Shown here: piece by piece, positions 52,170 to 61,067 of the stretch | Position numbering within the stretch: the stretch's first letter is position 1 | How the letters are laid out: each line of letters starts with the position of its first letter | Source of the DNA: Streptomyces sp. HmicA12 | GTDB taxonomy: Bacteria > Actinomycetota > Actinomycetes > Streptomycetales > Streptomycetaceae | Length of the DNA: 64,000 bases | Assembly (NCBI RefSeq): GCF_000373565.1 | Contig: NZ_KB891797.1 | Span: 654,487-718,486 of the forward strand | Direction: 5' to 3' | Program-made: the position numbers and the translations under genes | The notes under the pieces: model-generated | Databases searched by the model: none | Seen by the model: the letters and a program-made list of their open reading frames with translations, nothing else | What the model was told of the DNA's origin: nothing

Positions 52170-52688
52170 ATGGGCTACTGGGGCTATTACGTGGTGGCCA
52201 GAAGCGAGCACCCACTGAAGGGGCTCGACGCGCTGGGCGGCGTACGGGACGAGCTGGCGCTCCTGGAGGAGCGGGCCGACAGATGGCAGGTGTGGGAGTG
52301 CCCCGGCGGTGGCGGCGAGGGGCAGCAGACGCCGGACGTGGGGAGCATGAACACCCTTGCGGCGGAGACGGGTTCGCCCGCGCTGTTCGCCTACGTCATG
52401 GACAGCCGCTGCGCCGTCGTCGAGGCGGCCGCGCCGCACAGCGGGGCCTGGACGACGTGTCTGGGCCGCGCCGAGATGGCCGGATACCTCGGCGGGGACG
52501 AGATCGCCCTGGAGGACTACTTCCTGCCGCCGGGCGACGCCGCCGAGCGTGCTGTCGCCTGGGCCGCCGAGGGTGGGCGGACGGTCGGCGGGGCGCCGCT
52601 GCTCGACGTGCTGCGGGCCCGGCCGGAGCCGTCGGCGGAGGAGCTGTTCTTCCGCTTCCTCGACCGGCTGGGCGTGGTCGCGAGGTGA
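52170..52688 (+). CDS. Conserved hypothetical protein
   Basis: Protein of 172 residues, MGYWGYYVVARSEHPLKGLD at the start, no signal or membrane segment, acidic. The layout suggests a small alpha/beta protein specific to actinomycetes; no function can be given. ATG 52170 has ACGGGGACGGGGGCACGGGC upstream. Region 52689-52870 after it has an inverted GTGTCACGACCCCGTGTGGTGACAC (52693-52717) that can act as a terminator. Confidence 0.7.
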   Translation: MGYWGYYVVARSEHPLKGLDALGGVRDELALLEERADRWQVWECPGGGGEGQQTPDVGSMNTLAAETGSPALFAYVMDSRCAVVEAAAPHSGAWTTCLGRAEMAGYLGGDEIALEDYFLPPGDAAERAVAWAAEGGRTVGGAPLLDVLRARPEPSAEELFFRFLDRLGVVAR

Positions 52689-52692
52689 GGAG

Positions 52693-52718
52693 CTGTGTCA
52701 CGACCCCGTGTGGTGACA
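52693..52718. terminator. Hairpin after hypothetical gene
   Basis: GCTGTGTCAC and GTGACACAGC (52693-52702 and 52713-52722 approximately) form a 10-base stem around GACCCCGTGT, placed between convergent genes. Confidence 0.65.
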
Positions 52719-52870
52719 CAGCTGCTGATCGCCGCCCCGTGACCGGCCGCGCACGTGGCCCGGACCCGGCCGCCCCCTCCTGCGACCGGGGCCGTGCCCG
52801 TGGGAGGTAGTGAGTAACCCATGCGCGGGCGCCGGCGCAAGCGGGGGCGCAAATCGGGCGGGCGGGCCGG

Positions 52871-54430
52871 TCAGCCGATCCAGCGGGCCAGTGCCTCCGG
52901 CAGCCCGTCGCAGGTGTCGGTGTCCGCCGCCCACGCCACACATCCGTCGGGCCGCACGAGCAGGGCGGCCGGCGTCGGGTGACCGGGGCTCGTCGTCGTC
53001 ACGACGGTGAGGCGGCCGGGGTCGTGGTCGGCCGCGTGCTTCCGTACGGCCGCCGAGTCCGCGAGGTCGAGCAGGAGCGCGCGGCCGGTGTGCAGGTGGT
53101 CGGCGAGCCGGGTGCCGTCGGCGAGTTCGAGGTCGGGGGCGCTGCGGCCGACGAGGGGATGGTCGACCGCGTCCGGCAGGGGGCAGCGCTGCTCGACACC
53201 GGAGATCTTCTTGACGAAGTACGTGGTGCCGGTGACGGTGCCGAGCAGGTCGCCGACGACGGCGCGCAGCGCGCGGGCGTGCCGGTCCGGGCGCATGACC
53301 GCGATCTGGGCGCGGGTCCACTCCAGGACCCAGGCGCCGATGGGGTGCCGTTCGGCGGTGTACGTGTCGAGGAGGCCGGCCGGGGCGGTGCCGCGGACCG
53401 TGGCCGCCAGCTTCCAGCCCAGGTTCATGGCGTCGCCGATGCCGAGGTTGAGGCCCTGCCCGCCGAACGGGGAGTGGACGTGCGCGGCGTCGCCCGCGAG
53501 CAGGACGCGGCCCTTGCGGTAGGTGGTGGCCTGACGGGCGTTGTCGGTGAAGCGGGTCGCGGAGCGGATGGCGGTGACGGTCACGTCGACGCCGGTGACG
53601 CCCCGGATGCTCGCGGTCAACTCGGTCTCGGTGACGGGGGATTCGCGGTCGGCGGGCGGTCCGTCGAACTCGACGGTGAGGATGCGGCCCGGCATCGGGC
53701 CGTACGCGTACACGCCGGTGCAGGTGGTGTTCCAGCCGGGCCGCAGGGCCTCGCCGCCGGTCATCTCCACGAGTGCCTGGTGGCCGGTGATCTCGGGTGG
53801 GGTGCCGGGGAAGTCGAACCCGGCGAGCTTGCGCACCCGGCTGCGGCCGCCGTCGCAGCCCACGAGCCAGGACGCGCGCAGGACGGATCCGTCGGAGACG
53901 CGCACGGTGATCCCGTCGGCGGTCTCCTGAAACTCCGTCAATTCCCTTCCCCTGTACATCAGTACGCCCAGTTCACCGGCCCGGCGCTCCAGCAGCTCCT
54001 CCAGCTGGGCCTGGGCGAGGAAGCCGACGTCGGCCGCGGGTCCCTTGCCCTGGAACTCCGGGTCGCCCTCGTCGAGGAGCGCGCCGTCCAGCGGGAGCCC
54101 CGCGAAGTGTCCGGCGAACTTGGGCGGCACCTTGCGGCCGTGCTGGCCGTGCCGGTCGGAGGCGCCCCCGCTCTCGCGCAGGAACGCCCGGAAGCGCTCC
54201 ATCGCGGCGTGCTGCACGCGCTCCATCTCGGGCAGGAAGCCGCGCCGGTAAAGGGCCTCGGCGGACGGGGAGTTGATGGCCCCGGCCTTGATCGTGTGAT
54301 CGATCGCGGTGAGGCGTTCCAGTACGGCGACGCTCGCGCCGCCGAGCCTCAGTTCACAGGCGAGCAGCAGGCCGACCGGCCCGCCGCCGCACACGACTAC
54401 GTCCACAGGTGCGTCCGTGATGGCGTCCAT
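52871..54430 (-). CDS. FAD-dependent aromatic monooxygenase (rifampicin-monooxygenase-like)
   Basis: Class A flavoprotein hydroxylase of 519 residues. FAD motifs are VVVCGGGPVGLLLACELR at the start, DGGRSRVRKLAG in the middle and GRVLLAGDAAHVHSPFGGQG. The C-terminal thioredoxin-like domain is typical of the phenol/rifampicin hydroxylase group. Likely role: modification of aromatic antibiotics or polyketides. It diverges from a TetR gene, both starts flanking the 40-base palindrome, the classic layout for drug-inducible detoxification. ATG 54430 lies seven bases after a TATAGT box, suggesting a leaderless message. Confidence 0.88.
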   Translation of the reverse strand: MDAITDAPVDVVVCGGGPVGLLLACELRLGGASVAVLERLTAIDHTIKAGAINSPSAEALYRRGFLPEMERVQHAAMERFRAFLRESGGASDRHGQHGRKVPPKFAGHFAGLPLDGALLDEGDPEFQGKGPAADVGFLAQAQLEELLERRAGELGVLMYRGRELTEFQETADGITVRVSDGSVLRASWLVGCDGGRSRVRKLAGFDFPGTPPEITGHQALVEMTGGEALRPGWNTTCTGVYAYGPMPGRILTVEFDGPPADRESPVTETELTASIRGVTGVDVTVTAIRSATRFTDNARQATTYRKGRVLLAGDAAHVHSPFGGQGLNLGIGDAMNLGWKLAATVRGTAPAGLLDTYTAERHPIGAWVLEWTRAQIAVMRPDRHARALRAVVGDLLGTVTGTTYFVKKISGVEQRCPLPDAVDHPLVGRSAPDLELADGTRLADHLHTGRALLLDLADSAAVRKHAADHDPGRLTVVTTTSPGHPTPAALLVRPDGCVAWAADTDTCDGLPEALARWIG

Positions 54431-54434
54431 GCAT

Positions 54435-54474
54435 TTCACTATAGTCACTAAAACTTTGTAGTGGCTATAGTGAA
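54435..54474. promoter_or_regulatory. Symmetric operator with -10 boxes facing both ways
   Basis: Arms TTCACTATAGTCACTA (54435-54450) and TAGTGGCTATAGTGAA (54459-54474) match at 15 of 16 inverted positions around an 8-base spacer. Each arm contains TATAGT reading outward, 6-7 bases before the respective start codon, so the same palindrome gives both -10 boxes. A TetR dimer pair bound here would shut both genes. Confidence 0.85.
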
Positions 54475-54478
54475 CTCC

Positions 54479-55093
54479 GTGAGCGGCTTGAGAGAGCAGA
54501 AGAAGGCACGGACCCGGCAGCACATCACCGACACGGCGACCCTGCTGTTCAGGGAGCGCGGGTTCGACGAGGTGACCGTCGCGGAGGTGGCCCGGGAGGC
54601 CGGCGTCTCCACGATGACGGTCTTCAACCACTTCCCGCGCAAGGAGGACCTGCTGCTCGACCGCATCCCGGAGACGGTCGACCTCGTGACGCGGGCCGTC
54701 GAGGAGCGCGCCGAGGGCGAGACCCCGCTCGCCGCGCTGCGCCGCCTGATGCTCGAACTCGTCGACCAGCGGCACCCGTTGGGCGCGATCGGCGACACGT
54801 TCGTCTGGCTGTGGCGCGTCGTGCTCGGCTCGGCGGCGCTGCGGGCGAGGGCGCGGGAGGGCGTGGAGGAGGTCGAGGCCGCGCTGGCGGGCGCCCTCGA
54901 CCGGGCCGGTGAGCCGCGGGCGCGGCTGACGGCCGCGCTGGTCGTCGCGGGGTGCCGGGTGGCGTACGTGGAATCCGCCGGGCGGCAGCTGGCGGGGGAG
55001 CGGGCCGATGACGTGGTCGCGGACCACAGGGCGGCGGTCGGTGAGCTCTTCGACGTACTGCAGGGGGTACACGACAGGGCCGCGGGGGACTGA
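54479..55093 (+). CDS. TetR-family regulator of the monooxygenase
   Basis: Repressor of 204 residues with HTH ITDTATLLFRERGFDEVTVA, VAREAGVSTMTVFNHFPRKE. GTG 54479 is taken as start because an in-frame GTG at 54461 lies within the operator; the message would begin at or near the start codon. It likely represses itself and the divergent monooxygenase, with an aromatic compound as inducer. Confidence 0.88.
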   Translation: MSGLREQKKARTRQHITDTATLLFRERGFDEVTVAEVAREAGVSTMTVFNHFPRKEDLLLDRIPETVDLVTRAVEERAEGETPLAALRRLMLELVDQRHPLGAIGDTFVWLWRVVLGSAALRARAREGVEEVEAALAGALDRAGEPRARLTAALVVAGCRVAYVESAGRQLAGERADDVVADHRAAVGELFDVLQGVHDRAAGD

Positions 55094-55137
55094 GCGGCCC
55101 CCACGGCCCTGTCGGTCGATCGGTGTGAACTGCCGGG

Positions 55138-57855
55138 TTACGGCGCCAGGTTGGTGCCCAGGCGGGCGCCGGCCTTTGTGCCGAGCTGGGTGACGCCGTA
55201 GTACTTGGACGTCGACAGGCCCAGGCCGCTGCTGTTGCTCGGCACGTACAGCAGCGTGCCGTTGCCCGTGTCCTCGCCCGCGGCGCCGATCACCAGGTCG
55301 GCCCGGCCGTAGCCGGACAGGTCGGCGAGAGCCACCGAGGAGCCGAAGTTGTCGTCCGTCTCGGTCGAGCCGGGGACGCCCGGCTCGTCCTGCGAGATCG
55401 CGATCGCGCCGGTGCCGGTCAGGCCGCCGGACGAGCCCTTCAGAAGCAGCGACGTTCCGGCGTTGGAGCGGTTCGAGGTGCGGGTGATGTCCTCGTTCGG
55501 GGCGCCGGTCAGGACGTCCGCGTAACCATCGTTGTTGTAGTCGCCGACCGCGACCGAGGCGCCCATGGCGTCGCCGGCCTCGGACGCGCCGGGGACGCCG
55601 CTCGTGGACTGGTGGACCGTCGTGACGCTGGTGCCGAGGCCCGTGCCGGCCACGCCGTAGACCGCGGTGACCTGGCCGCCGGAGTGGGCGGCGGACTCGG
55701 AGGTGTAGGGCTGGCCGATGACGATGTCGTCGACGCCGTTGCCGTTGATGTCGCCGGCGGCGATGGAGCGGCCGCCCTTGACCGACAGGGTGGCCACCTT
55801 GCGCAGGCCGCCCGCGCCGCCCTTGTACCAGACGACCTTGCCGAGGCCGGCGCCGTCGCGGTAGTTGAGGGCGACGTCCGCGTAGCCGTCCTGGTTGAAG
55901 TCGCCGGACGCGGCGTCCGCGTAGGACAGGTTGTCCTCGCTGGTGGTGAGCATGCCGTCGCTGTCCCAGCCGTCGCCGTAGCGGGCGCTCCACGTGCCGC
56001 CGACGCCGGTGGACGCGGCGAACACGTCGGCCTTGCCGTCGGCGTTGAAGTCGCCGACCGCGACGGCCGAGCCGAAGCGGGCGTTCGTCAGGTCGTAGCT
56101 GCCGTCGAGGTTCACGCCGGTGCCGGTGGTGAAGTCCGGGCCGTACACGATGGTGTAGGCGCCGCGGTTCGTGTGGCCGGTGGTGTCGTCCTCGCCGGGC
56201 TGGCCGATGGCGATGTCGGCGTAGCCGTCACCGTTGATGTCGCCGGTCGCGGTGGACGCGCCGAACTCGTCGCCGCTCTCGCCCGCGCCGGGGATGTCCC
56301 CGCTGGACTGCGAGATCAGCTTCTTGCCGGTGGTCGTCGGACCGGACGCGCTGCCCGGGACGAGGGCGACCTGGCCGCCGCTGGAGCCCTTCGGGATGCC
56401 GGCGACGATGTCGGAGGTGGCGTCGCCGACGACGTTCTGGGAGGGCAGGGCGTGCGAGATGCCGGGGGTGGCGGCGAGCGTGGCGACGCGGCTCAGCTTC
56501 GGGTACAGGTTCGCGCCGGGGCACAGCGTGGAGTTGGTGTCCTTGTGGCCGAAGACGCGGGGCAGCGTGATGGACTTGCCCAGGGCGACCTTGTTGCCGT
56601 CGACGCCGAGGTCACCGTTGGACTGGAGGGTCACCGTGCCGGCCGGCGAGACGCCGTACTGGCCGAACTTCCAGGCGACGACCCGCGCGATGGCGTCGAG
56701 CGCGGCCTTGGTCGGCTTGGCCGACTCGAAGTTGCCGATGTAGGAGATGCCGACCGTGTCGGTGTTGAACCCGTAGTCGTGGGCGCCGTGCACCGGCAGG
56801 TCCATGCCGCCGCTGCGGCCTTCGAAGATCTGGCCGCAGCGGTCGACCACGAAGTTGTAGCCGATGTCGTAGTAGCCCTTGGATATGTGGTCCTGCTGGA
56901 TCTCGCGCAGTCGCTTGGCGGACTGGGAGCAGGGCACCTGGTTGTCGGAGTCGACACCCGTGTGGTGGACGACGGCGGCCTTGATCTCCGTGTCGTACGA
57001 GGGCGTGCCGTCGTAGTTGGTGCCCGCGCCCCACTGGGCCTGCGTGATGATCCTCGGCTTGACGACCGTCGACGGGCGGGGCTCGGGGACCGTCTCGGTC
57101 GGGGTGGGCGAGGCGGTGTCCGCGGGCGCTGAGGACGCCGGTGCGGAGCTCGCCGGTGCGGTGGTCTCCGGCGCGGTGGTCTCCGCATCCGTCGTGGCCG
57201 AGGCCGTGGCCGTGGCGGAGCCGGTGGTGGCCGGGGCCGTCGTCTCCTCGGAGTACGCGGCCGGCTCGATGCCGGTGCTCTTTCCCTTGGCGGAGCCGGT
57301 GCCCGGGTCGATCAGCTTGACGTCCATGCCGGACGGCAGGTCGGACGCCTTGCCGTCGGCGTCGACCACCCGCACCTCGACGCCGTCCGCGTCGGCCTTG
57401 GTCGGCACGGACGCGGTACCACCGCGGATCGCGGAGCGCTCGCGCTCGGCGCCGTCGGTGTCGTTGGTCTCCTTCGGCAGCGTCGTCCACGCGCTCCAGT
57501 CGCCCGACTCCGCGTCGCGCGAGCGGAACTGGGCCGTGCCGTCGATCTGGTCCTTGGGGTCGGCCCACGTCACCGACACGGCGCTGAAGAGCTCCGTCGA
57601 CTTCTGCGGTACGACCTTGCGGTCACTCTTCGTCCGCAGGCTCACCGAGTGCACGGCCGCTGCGCGGGCCTCGGCGGGGTGGCCCGCCGAGCTGCCCGGG
57701 TCGGCCATCGCGTACGTCACCACGCCCGCCCCACCGAGCGCGACCGCGCCGACCGTGATCCATGCCCTCCGCTTGAGACTCAGCGGCTTGTACGCATGCG
57801 TAGCGCGTGCGTCCTGCGCTTTTCCTCGCGAATGTCGCGGGCTCAAATGCCCCAC
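55138..57855 (-). CDS. Secreted N-acetylmuramoyl-L-alanine amidase (PGRP) with FG-GAP repeats
   Basis: Exported protein of 905 residues. A basic N-terminus and hydrophobic segment (SLKRRAWITVGAVALGGAGV) is followed by a beta domain, a Thr/Ala/Ser/Glu linker, the amidase_2/PGRP domain and seven FG-GAP propeller repeats. The amidase ligands appear in VVHHTGVDSDN, YDIGYNFVVDRCG and GHKDTNSTLCPG. The FG-GAP repeats have Ca-binding DxNxDGxxD loops (GDINGDGYADIAIG, GDFNADGKADVF, GDYNNDGYADVLTG). It probably cleaves peptidoglycan outside the cell while the propeller binds a surface. GTG 57855 start. Confidence 0.88.
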   Translation of the reverse strand: MGHLSPRHSRGKAQDARATHAYKPLSLKRRAWITVGAVALGGAGVVTYAMADPGSSAGHPAEARAAAVHSVSLRTKSDRKVVPQKSTELFSAVSVTWADPKDQIDGTAQFRSRDAESGDWSAWTTLPKETNDTDGAERERSAIRGGTASVPTKADADGVEVRVVDADGKASDLPSGMDVKLIDPGTGSAKGKSTGIEPAAYSEETTAPATTGSATATASATTDAETTAPETTAPASSAPASSAPADTASPTPTETVPEPRPSTVVKPRIITQAQWGAGTNYDGTPSYDTEIKAAVVHHTGVDSDNQVPCSQSAKRLREIQQDHISKGYYDIGYNFVVDRCGQIFEGRSGGMDLPVHGAHDYGFNTDTVGISYIGNFESAKPTKAALDAIARVVAWKFGQYGVSPAGTVTLQSNGDLGVDGNKVALGKSITLPRVFGHKDTNSTLCPGANLYPKLSRVATLAATPGISHALPSQNVVGDATSDIVAGIPKGSSGGQVALVPGSASGPTTTGKKLISQSSGDIPGAGESGDEFGASTATGDINGDGYADIAIGQPGEDDTTGHTNRGAYTIVYGPDFTTGTGVNLDGSYDLTNARFGSAVAVGDFNADGKADVFAASTGVGGTWSARYGDGWDSDGMLTTSEDNLSYADAASGDFNQDGYADVALNYRDGAGLGKVVWYKGGAGGLRKVATLSVKGGRSIAAGDINGNGVDDIVIGQPYTSESAAHSGGQVTAVYGVAGTGLGTSVTTVHQSTSGVPGASEAGDAMGASVAVGDYNNDGYADVLTGAPNEDITRTSNRSNAGTSLLLKGSSGGLTGTGAIAISQDEPGVPGSTETDDNFGSSVALADLSGYGRADLVIGAAGEDTGNGTLLYVPSNSSGLGLSTSKYYGVTQLGTKAGARLGTNLAP

Positions 57856-58385
57856 CCCTTGAAGAAGTTCACAAATGCCCCCCGCGTCACGCGGGTCGTT
57901 GTCCTATTCAGCGAAAGACCTTCGAAGAACGTCACACGTTGTGCGGATGTGCTGTAGGTCACTGGGTGAGCTCCGAGCCGAGTCCGGTGCCGGATGTGGT
58001 GCCCGTGGCGAAGGAACGACGGTGGTGGTCGGGCACGGGTTCTGGTCGGGGGCGTGAGATTCGCCTTCATGGGTGTCCGTTGCGTCCGCGTGGGGGCTGG
58101 CGTGGGGGCTGGCGTGCGGGCGTCTCGCGGGGCGGAGCGTGTGGGGCGCCGTCGGTGTCGCAGTGGTGGCGACCTTCGGATGCTGGTGGGTGGCGGTGGC
58201 TGTGTGCGGTGCCCCTGCGGGCTATCCCGTGAGCGTTCCGGAGTGCGCTCCGGACAACGTGCCGGGGTGGTGGCCTGCGTGGCTGCCGGTGTGACTCGGA
58301 TGCGGGGCGTCGCAGCGTCACCCTTGTGCGGGATGTTCCGGGGAACCCTCATAGTTCTCGTGGCTGCATCGCTAGCTTTGCAGCC
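57856..58385. other. 530-base non-coding stretch with dispersed repeat
   Basis: No gene is supported. 58012-58087 is a copy of a repeat also present at 60817-60894. A 12-base tandem GTGGGGGCTGGC lies at 58090-58113. The left part contains the amidase promoter, and the right part that of the toxin-antitoxin pair. Confidence 0.6.
58012..58087 (+). repeat. Dispersed intergenic repeat, copy 1
   Basis: Shares long blocks with 60817-60894: GGTCGGG-CACGGG, TCGCCTTC and TGTCCGTTG in the same order, about 80-85% identity by eye with small gaps. Both copies lie in non-coding DNA in the same orientation. Confidence 0.8.
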
Positions 58386-58661
58386 ATGGAGATGAAGACG
58401 GTCACGATAAGGCTCCGTGCGGATGAGCTCGATGCGGTGCGGCGGCGGGCGGAGGCACAGGGGAAGAGCCTTCAGGCGCACATGCATGACACCTTGCTCG
58501 CCGAGTCCGTGGAGGCTGACCGGTTGCTGCGGAGGTCGGTGCGGGATGGTGTGGCTCGGTACGCGGAGGCGTTCGCGGAGGCCGATCGTGAGAACGACCG
58601 CCGTCTCGCCGCGCGGCGGGCGGCGGACTGCGATGCGGAGTTGGAGCCCGGCGAGTGGTGA
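58386..58661 (+). CDS. Ribbon-helix-helix antitoxin
   Basis: Protein of 91 residues. The N-terminal MKTVTIRLRADELDAVRRRA, EAQGKSLQAHMHDTL is a ribbon-helix-helix DNA-binding fold; the C-terminal acidic tail would cover the toxin. ATG 58386, also ATG 58392. The stop overlaps the GTG of the downstream toxin-like gene, the normal coupling of a type II toxin-antitoxin pair, and the antitoxin normally represses the operon. Confidence 0.82.
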   Translation: MEMKTVTIRLRADELDAVRRRAEAQGKSLQAHMHDTLLAESVEADRLLRRSVRDGVARYAEAFAEADRENDRRLAARRAADCDAELEPGEW

Positions 58662-59032
58662 TCCGCATGGAACTGCCCCAGCTGCTGACCGTCGCCGAGA
58701 CGCTCCCGCGCGACCCGCAGATCGACGATCTCGGCATCCTGACAGCTGCCTGCGACCGGGCGTTCGCCGTTGCGCTGGAGCGCGAGGTCTACCCCACGCT
58801 TCGCTATAAGGCGGCCGCGCTGCTGGAGCAGTTGGCACGTCACGACGCGTTGGAGCACAGCAATCTGCAGTTCGCCTGGCTGGCCGTGTGCGAGTTCGCT
58901 CGGTTGAACGGGTACCGGCTGGACGCGGAGCCCAAGGATGCCCGGGATCTGGTGGTGGGGATCCGCGCCTACGAGGTTGATGTTCGGGACGCGGCCAGGG
59001 CGATCTCCTCCTGGTGGGAGCCAGTCGGCTGA
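58658..59032 (+). CDS. Fic/Doc-like toxin with degenerate active site
   Basis: Protein of 124 residues in the Doc (death on curing) family by overall pattern: RYKAAALLEQLARHDALE, then FAWLAVCEFARLNGYRLD, VVGI. In true Doc/Fic proteins the centre reads HPFxxGNKR; here it is HDALEHSNLQF, keeping the His and an Asn but lacking the Gly-x-Lys-Arg nucleotide-binding part. It may have lost transferase activity or use another chemistry. GTG 58658 overlaps the antitoxin stop; ATG 58667 is an alternative. Confidence 0.78.
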   Translation: MIRMELPQLLTVAETLPRDPQIDDLGILTAACDRAFAVALEREVYPTLRYKAAALLEQLARHDALEHSNLQFAWLAVCEFARLNGYRLDAEPKDARDLVVGIRAYEVDVRDAARAISSWWEPVG

Positions 59033-59172
59033 GTCCCTGGCGGCACGTCAGGCCGGGGCGTTTCATCCGGAATGTGTCGAGGGTCGCGGGCGCATCGCGG
59101 CCCGTTGTATAACCGGGCCGCTGCCGGACGCCCTGGTCCGGTGTGCCCCCGGTCCTGTCGAAGGGATGCTTC

Positions 59173-60765
59173 GTGCTGCCCGAAATACCCTGCCCCGTGG
59201 ATCCGGTGGTGCGGCCCGTCGTCGAGGCGATCGTCGCGGGTGCGCCGGACGGCTGGACGGACGCCGTGCTGCACGGTCGTACGGGGCGCGGCGGGACGTC
59301 CCTACAGGGTGGTTACAGCGCCCGGGGTACGCGACTGACGGGTGCCTTCCTGCCCAACTCCTTCGCGGAACTGATGCGGTTGGGGGAGGTGTTGCGGTCC
59401 GCGTACGGCTGGGAGCCGGTCAGCTTCGAGCTCCGCTGCACGCCGTCCGGCACGTACCGCTTCGTCGCCTTCGACGAATCGGTGACGTACGAGAACGGGG
59501 ACGGGTTCCAGGTGGTGCTCGACCCGGAGTACCGGCTGCCGCAGCCGGGGGAGCGGCAGGAGGCCGGGACCGCCGGGCCCGCGGGTGACCCGGGGCTCGC
59601 CGTGGCCCGGATGCGGGAGCTGCTCGCGCGGCGGGCCGCCCTCCTCGGGCGCCCCGACCAACTGCCGCCGCCCGCAACGGAGTCCGCGCTCCTCGACGCC
59701 GAACGCCGCATCGGGCGGCCGCTGCCCGCCGACCTGCGTGCGCTGTACGGGCAGGTCGCCGACGGGGACGACCATGCCGGGGTGTTCCGTGACGGCGACT
59801 GGCTGCCGCTCAGGAGCCTTGTCGCCGACTCCCAGGAGGGTGTGTGGGAGGGCGAACGCCCTTGGTTCGGCTGGGATTTGGAGTGGAACGCGGTCGTCCT
59901 GGACGCCGTTCCCACGGACACCGTGCGCCGCTGCGGGCACCACCGGGGCTGGCTGCCCTTCCTGACCCACTACGACGGCAACTTCGTCTCCGCCGACACC
60001 GTCCCCGCCCGCGACGGCCGCCCCGGCCAGCTCATCGGCACCGGCCGTGACCACGACGGCGGGCCCGCCTACATCGCCGACTCGGTCACCTCGCTCCTCG
60101 GCCACTATCTGGAACTCCTCGACCAGGGCGCGTACGAGCACGAAGCGGCCGGAGCGGACGGTACGGGCGGGCGGCTGACTCTGCGGCACCCGCACCACGA
60201 GGAGAGCCCGGTGCAGCACATCGGCGGCGGCATACCGGCCGAGGTGCCGGCCGGCCTCCAGGCGATCCACATCAACGACCAGGCCGAGCCCGTCGACCTC
60301 GCCCCGCTCGCCGCAGCCCCGGCCCTGCGCCTGCTGCACCTCAACCGTTCCACCGCGCTCGGTCTGACGCCCGTACGCGCCCTGCCGGTCGAGTCCCTGC
60401 GGGTCACCCTCGCCGACGGCGATCTGAGCGCGCTCGCGGGGCATCCGTGGCTCGCCGCGCTGGAGGTGACCTGCGCGGCCCCGACGGACGTGGCGGTGCT
60501 GCGCACGCTGCCCGAGCTGCGCGGACTCGACCTGTCCGGCGCTGACGTACGGCAGTTGCCCGCCCTCGGTGAGCTGTCCGGCCTGCGCTATCTCGCCCTC
60601 GGCGCGGAGCAGTGGGCGGCCCTTCTCGACGAGGGGAAGGCACCGGCCGGGCTCGCCGCCGCTCAACTGGTCGGTGCGGACGTCACGTTCGAGGAGGCGC
60701 TGCGCTGGGCCGCGCGGCTCGGACACGACACCGGCGCCGCGCTCGTGGCGGTGTCCGAGGGCTGA
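59173..60765 (+). CDS. SMI1/KNR4 domain protein with leucine-rich repeats
   Basis: Protein of 530 residues. The centre (LLDAERRIGRPLPADLRALYGQVADGDD ... DWLPLRSL, FVSADTVPAR) is an SMI1/KNR4 (SUKH) domain; the C-terminal third has leucine-rich-like repeats (LRGLDLSGADVRQLPALGEL, LRYLALGA). The N-terminal part is unassigned. SUKH domains usually bind toxins or partners in signalling; this long multidomain form is not a typical small immunity protein. GTG 59173 follows AAGGGATGCTTC. Confidence 0.78.
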   Translation: MLPEIPCPVDPVVRPVVEAIVAGAPDGWTDAVLHGRTGRGGTSLQGGYSARGTRLTGAFLPNSFAELMRLGEVLRSAYGWEPVSFELRCTPSGTYRFVAFDESVTYENGDGFQVVLDPEYRLPQPGERQEAGTAGPAGDPGLAVARMRELLARRAALLGRPDQLPPPATESALLDAERRIGRPLPADLRALYGQVADGDDHAGVFRDGDWLPLRSLVADSQEGVWEGERPWFGWDLEWNAVVLDAVPTDTVRRCGHHRGWLPFLTHYDGNFVSADTVPARDGRPGQLIGTGRDHDGGPAYIADSVTSLLGHYLELLDQGAYEHEAAGADGTGGRLTLRHPHHEESPVQHIGGGIPAEVPAGLQAIHINDQAEPVDLAPLAAAPALRLLHLNRSTALGLTPVRALPVESLRVTLADGDLSALAGHPWLAALEVTCAAPTDVAVLRTLPELRGLDLSGADVRQLPALGELSGLRYLALGAEQWAALLDEGKAPAGLAAAQLVGADVTFEEALRWAARLGHDTGAALVAVSEG

Positions 60766-61067
60766 GGGACCGGCGCCGCGTTCTTGGAAGCGTACTTCTG
60801 GGAAGTGCACTTCTGGGAATGACGGTGGCGGTGGTCGGGGCACGGGCTCCGGCCGGGGAACGTGGGACTCGCCTTCCTGGATGTCCGTTGTGTTCGGGTG
60901 GTGGCGGCTGATCGAGCGGTGCGCTCAACTCGCCGGTCAGGACGGTCGTGGGTGGGGAGGGGCTGCGGTGCTGGGGCTTTCGTCGGCGGGTGGTGATCTG
61001 AGCCCTCGCCGCCCGTTGATGGTCCGCTGGTGTGGGGCGGCTCGATAGACGGGGACGCGTTCTTTTT
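60766..61067. other. Non-coding region with dispersed repeat, copy 2
   Basis: No gene seen. 60817-60894 repeats 58012-58087. A short direct repeat, TACTTCTGGGAA and CACTTCTGGGAA, lies at 60793-60819, and a T7 tract at 61062-61068 could be part of a termination signal for the convergent gene that ends at 61068. Confidence 0.6.
60817..60894 (+). repeat. Dispersed intergenic repeat, copy 2
   Basis: Partner of 58012-58087 (see there). Includes a 3-base and a few 1-base gaps relative to copy 1. Confidence 0.8.
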
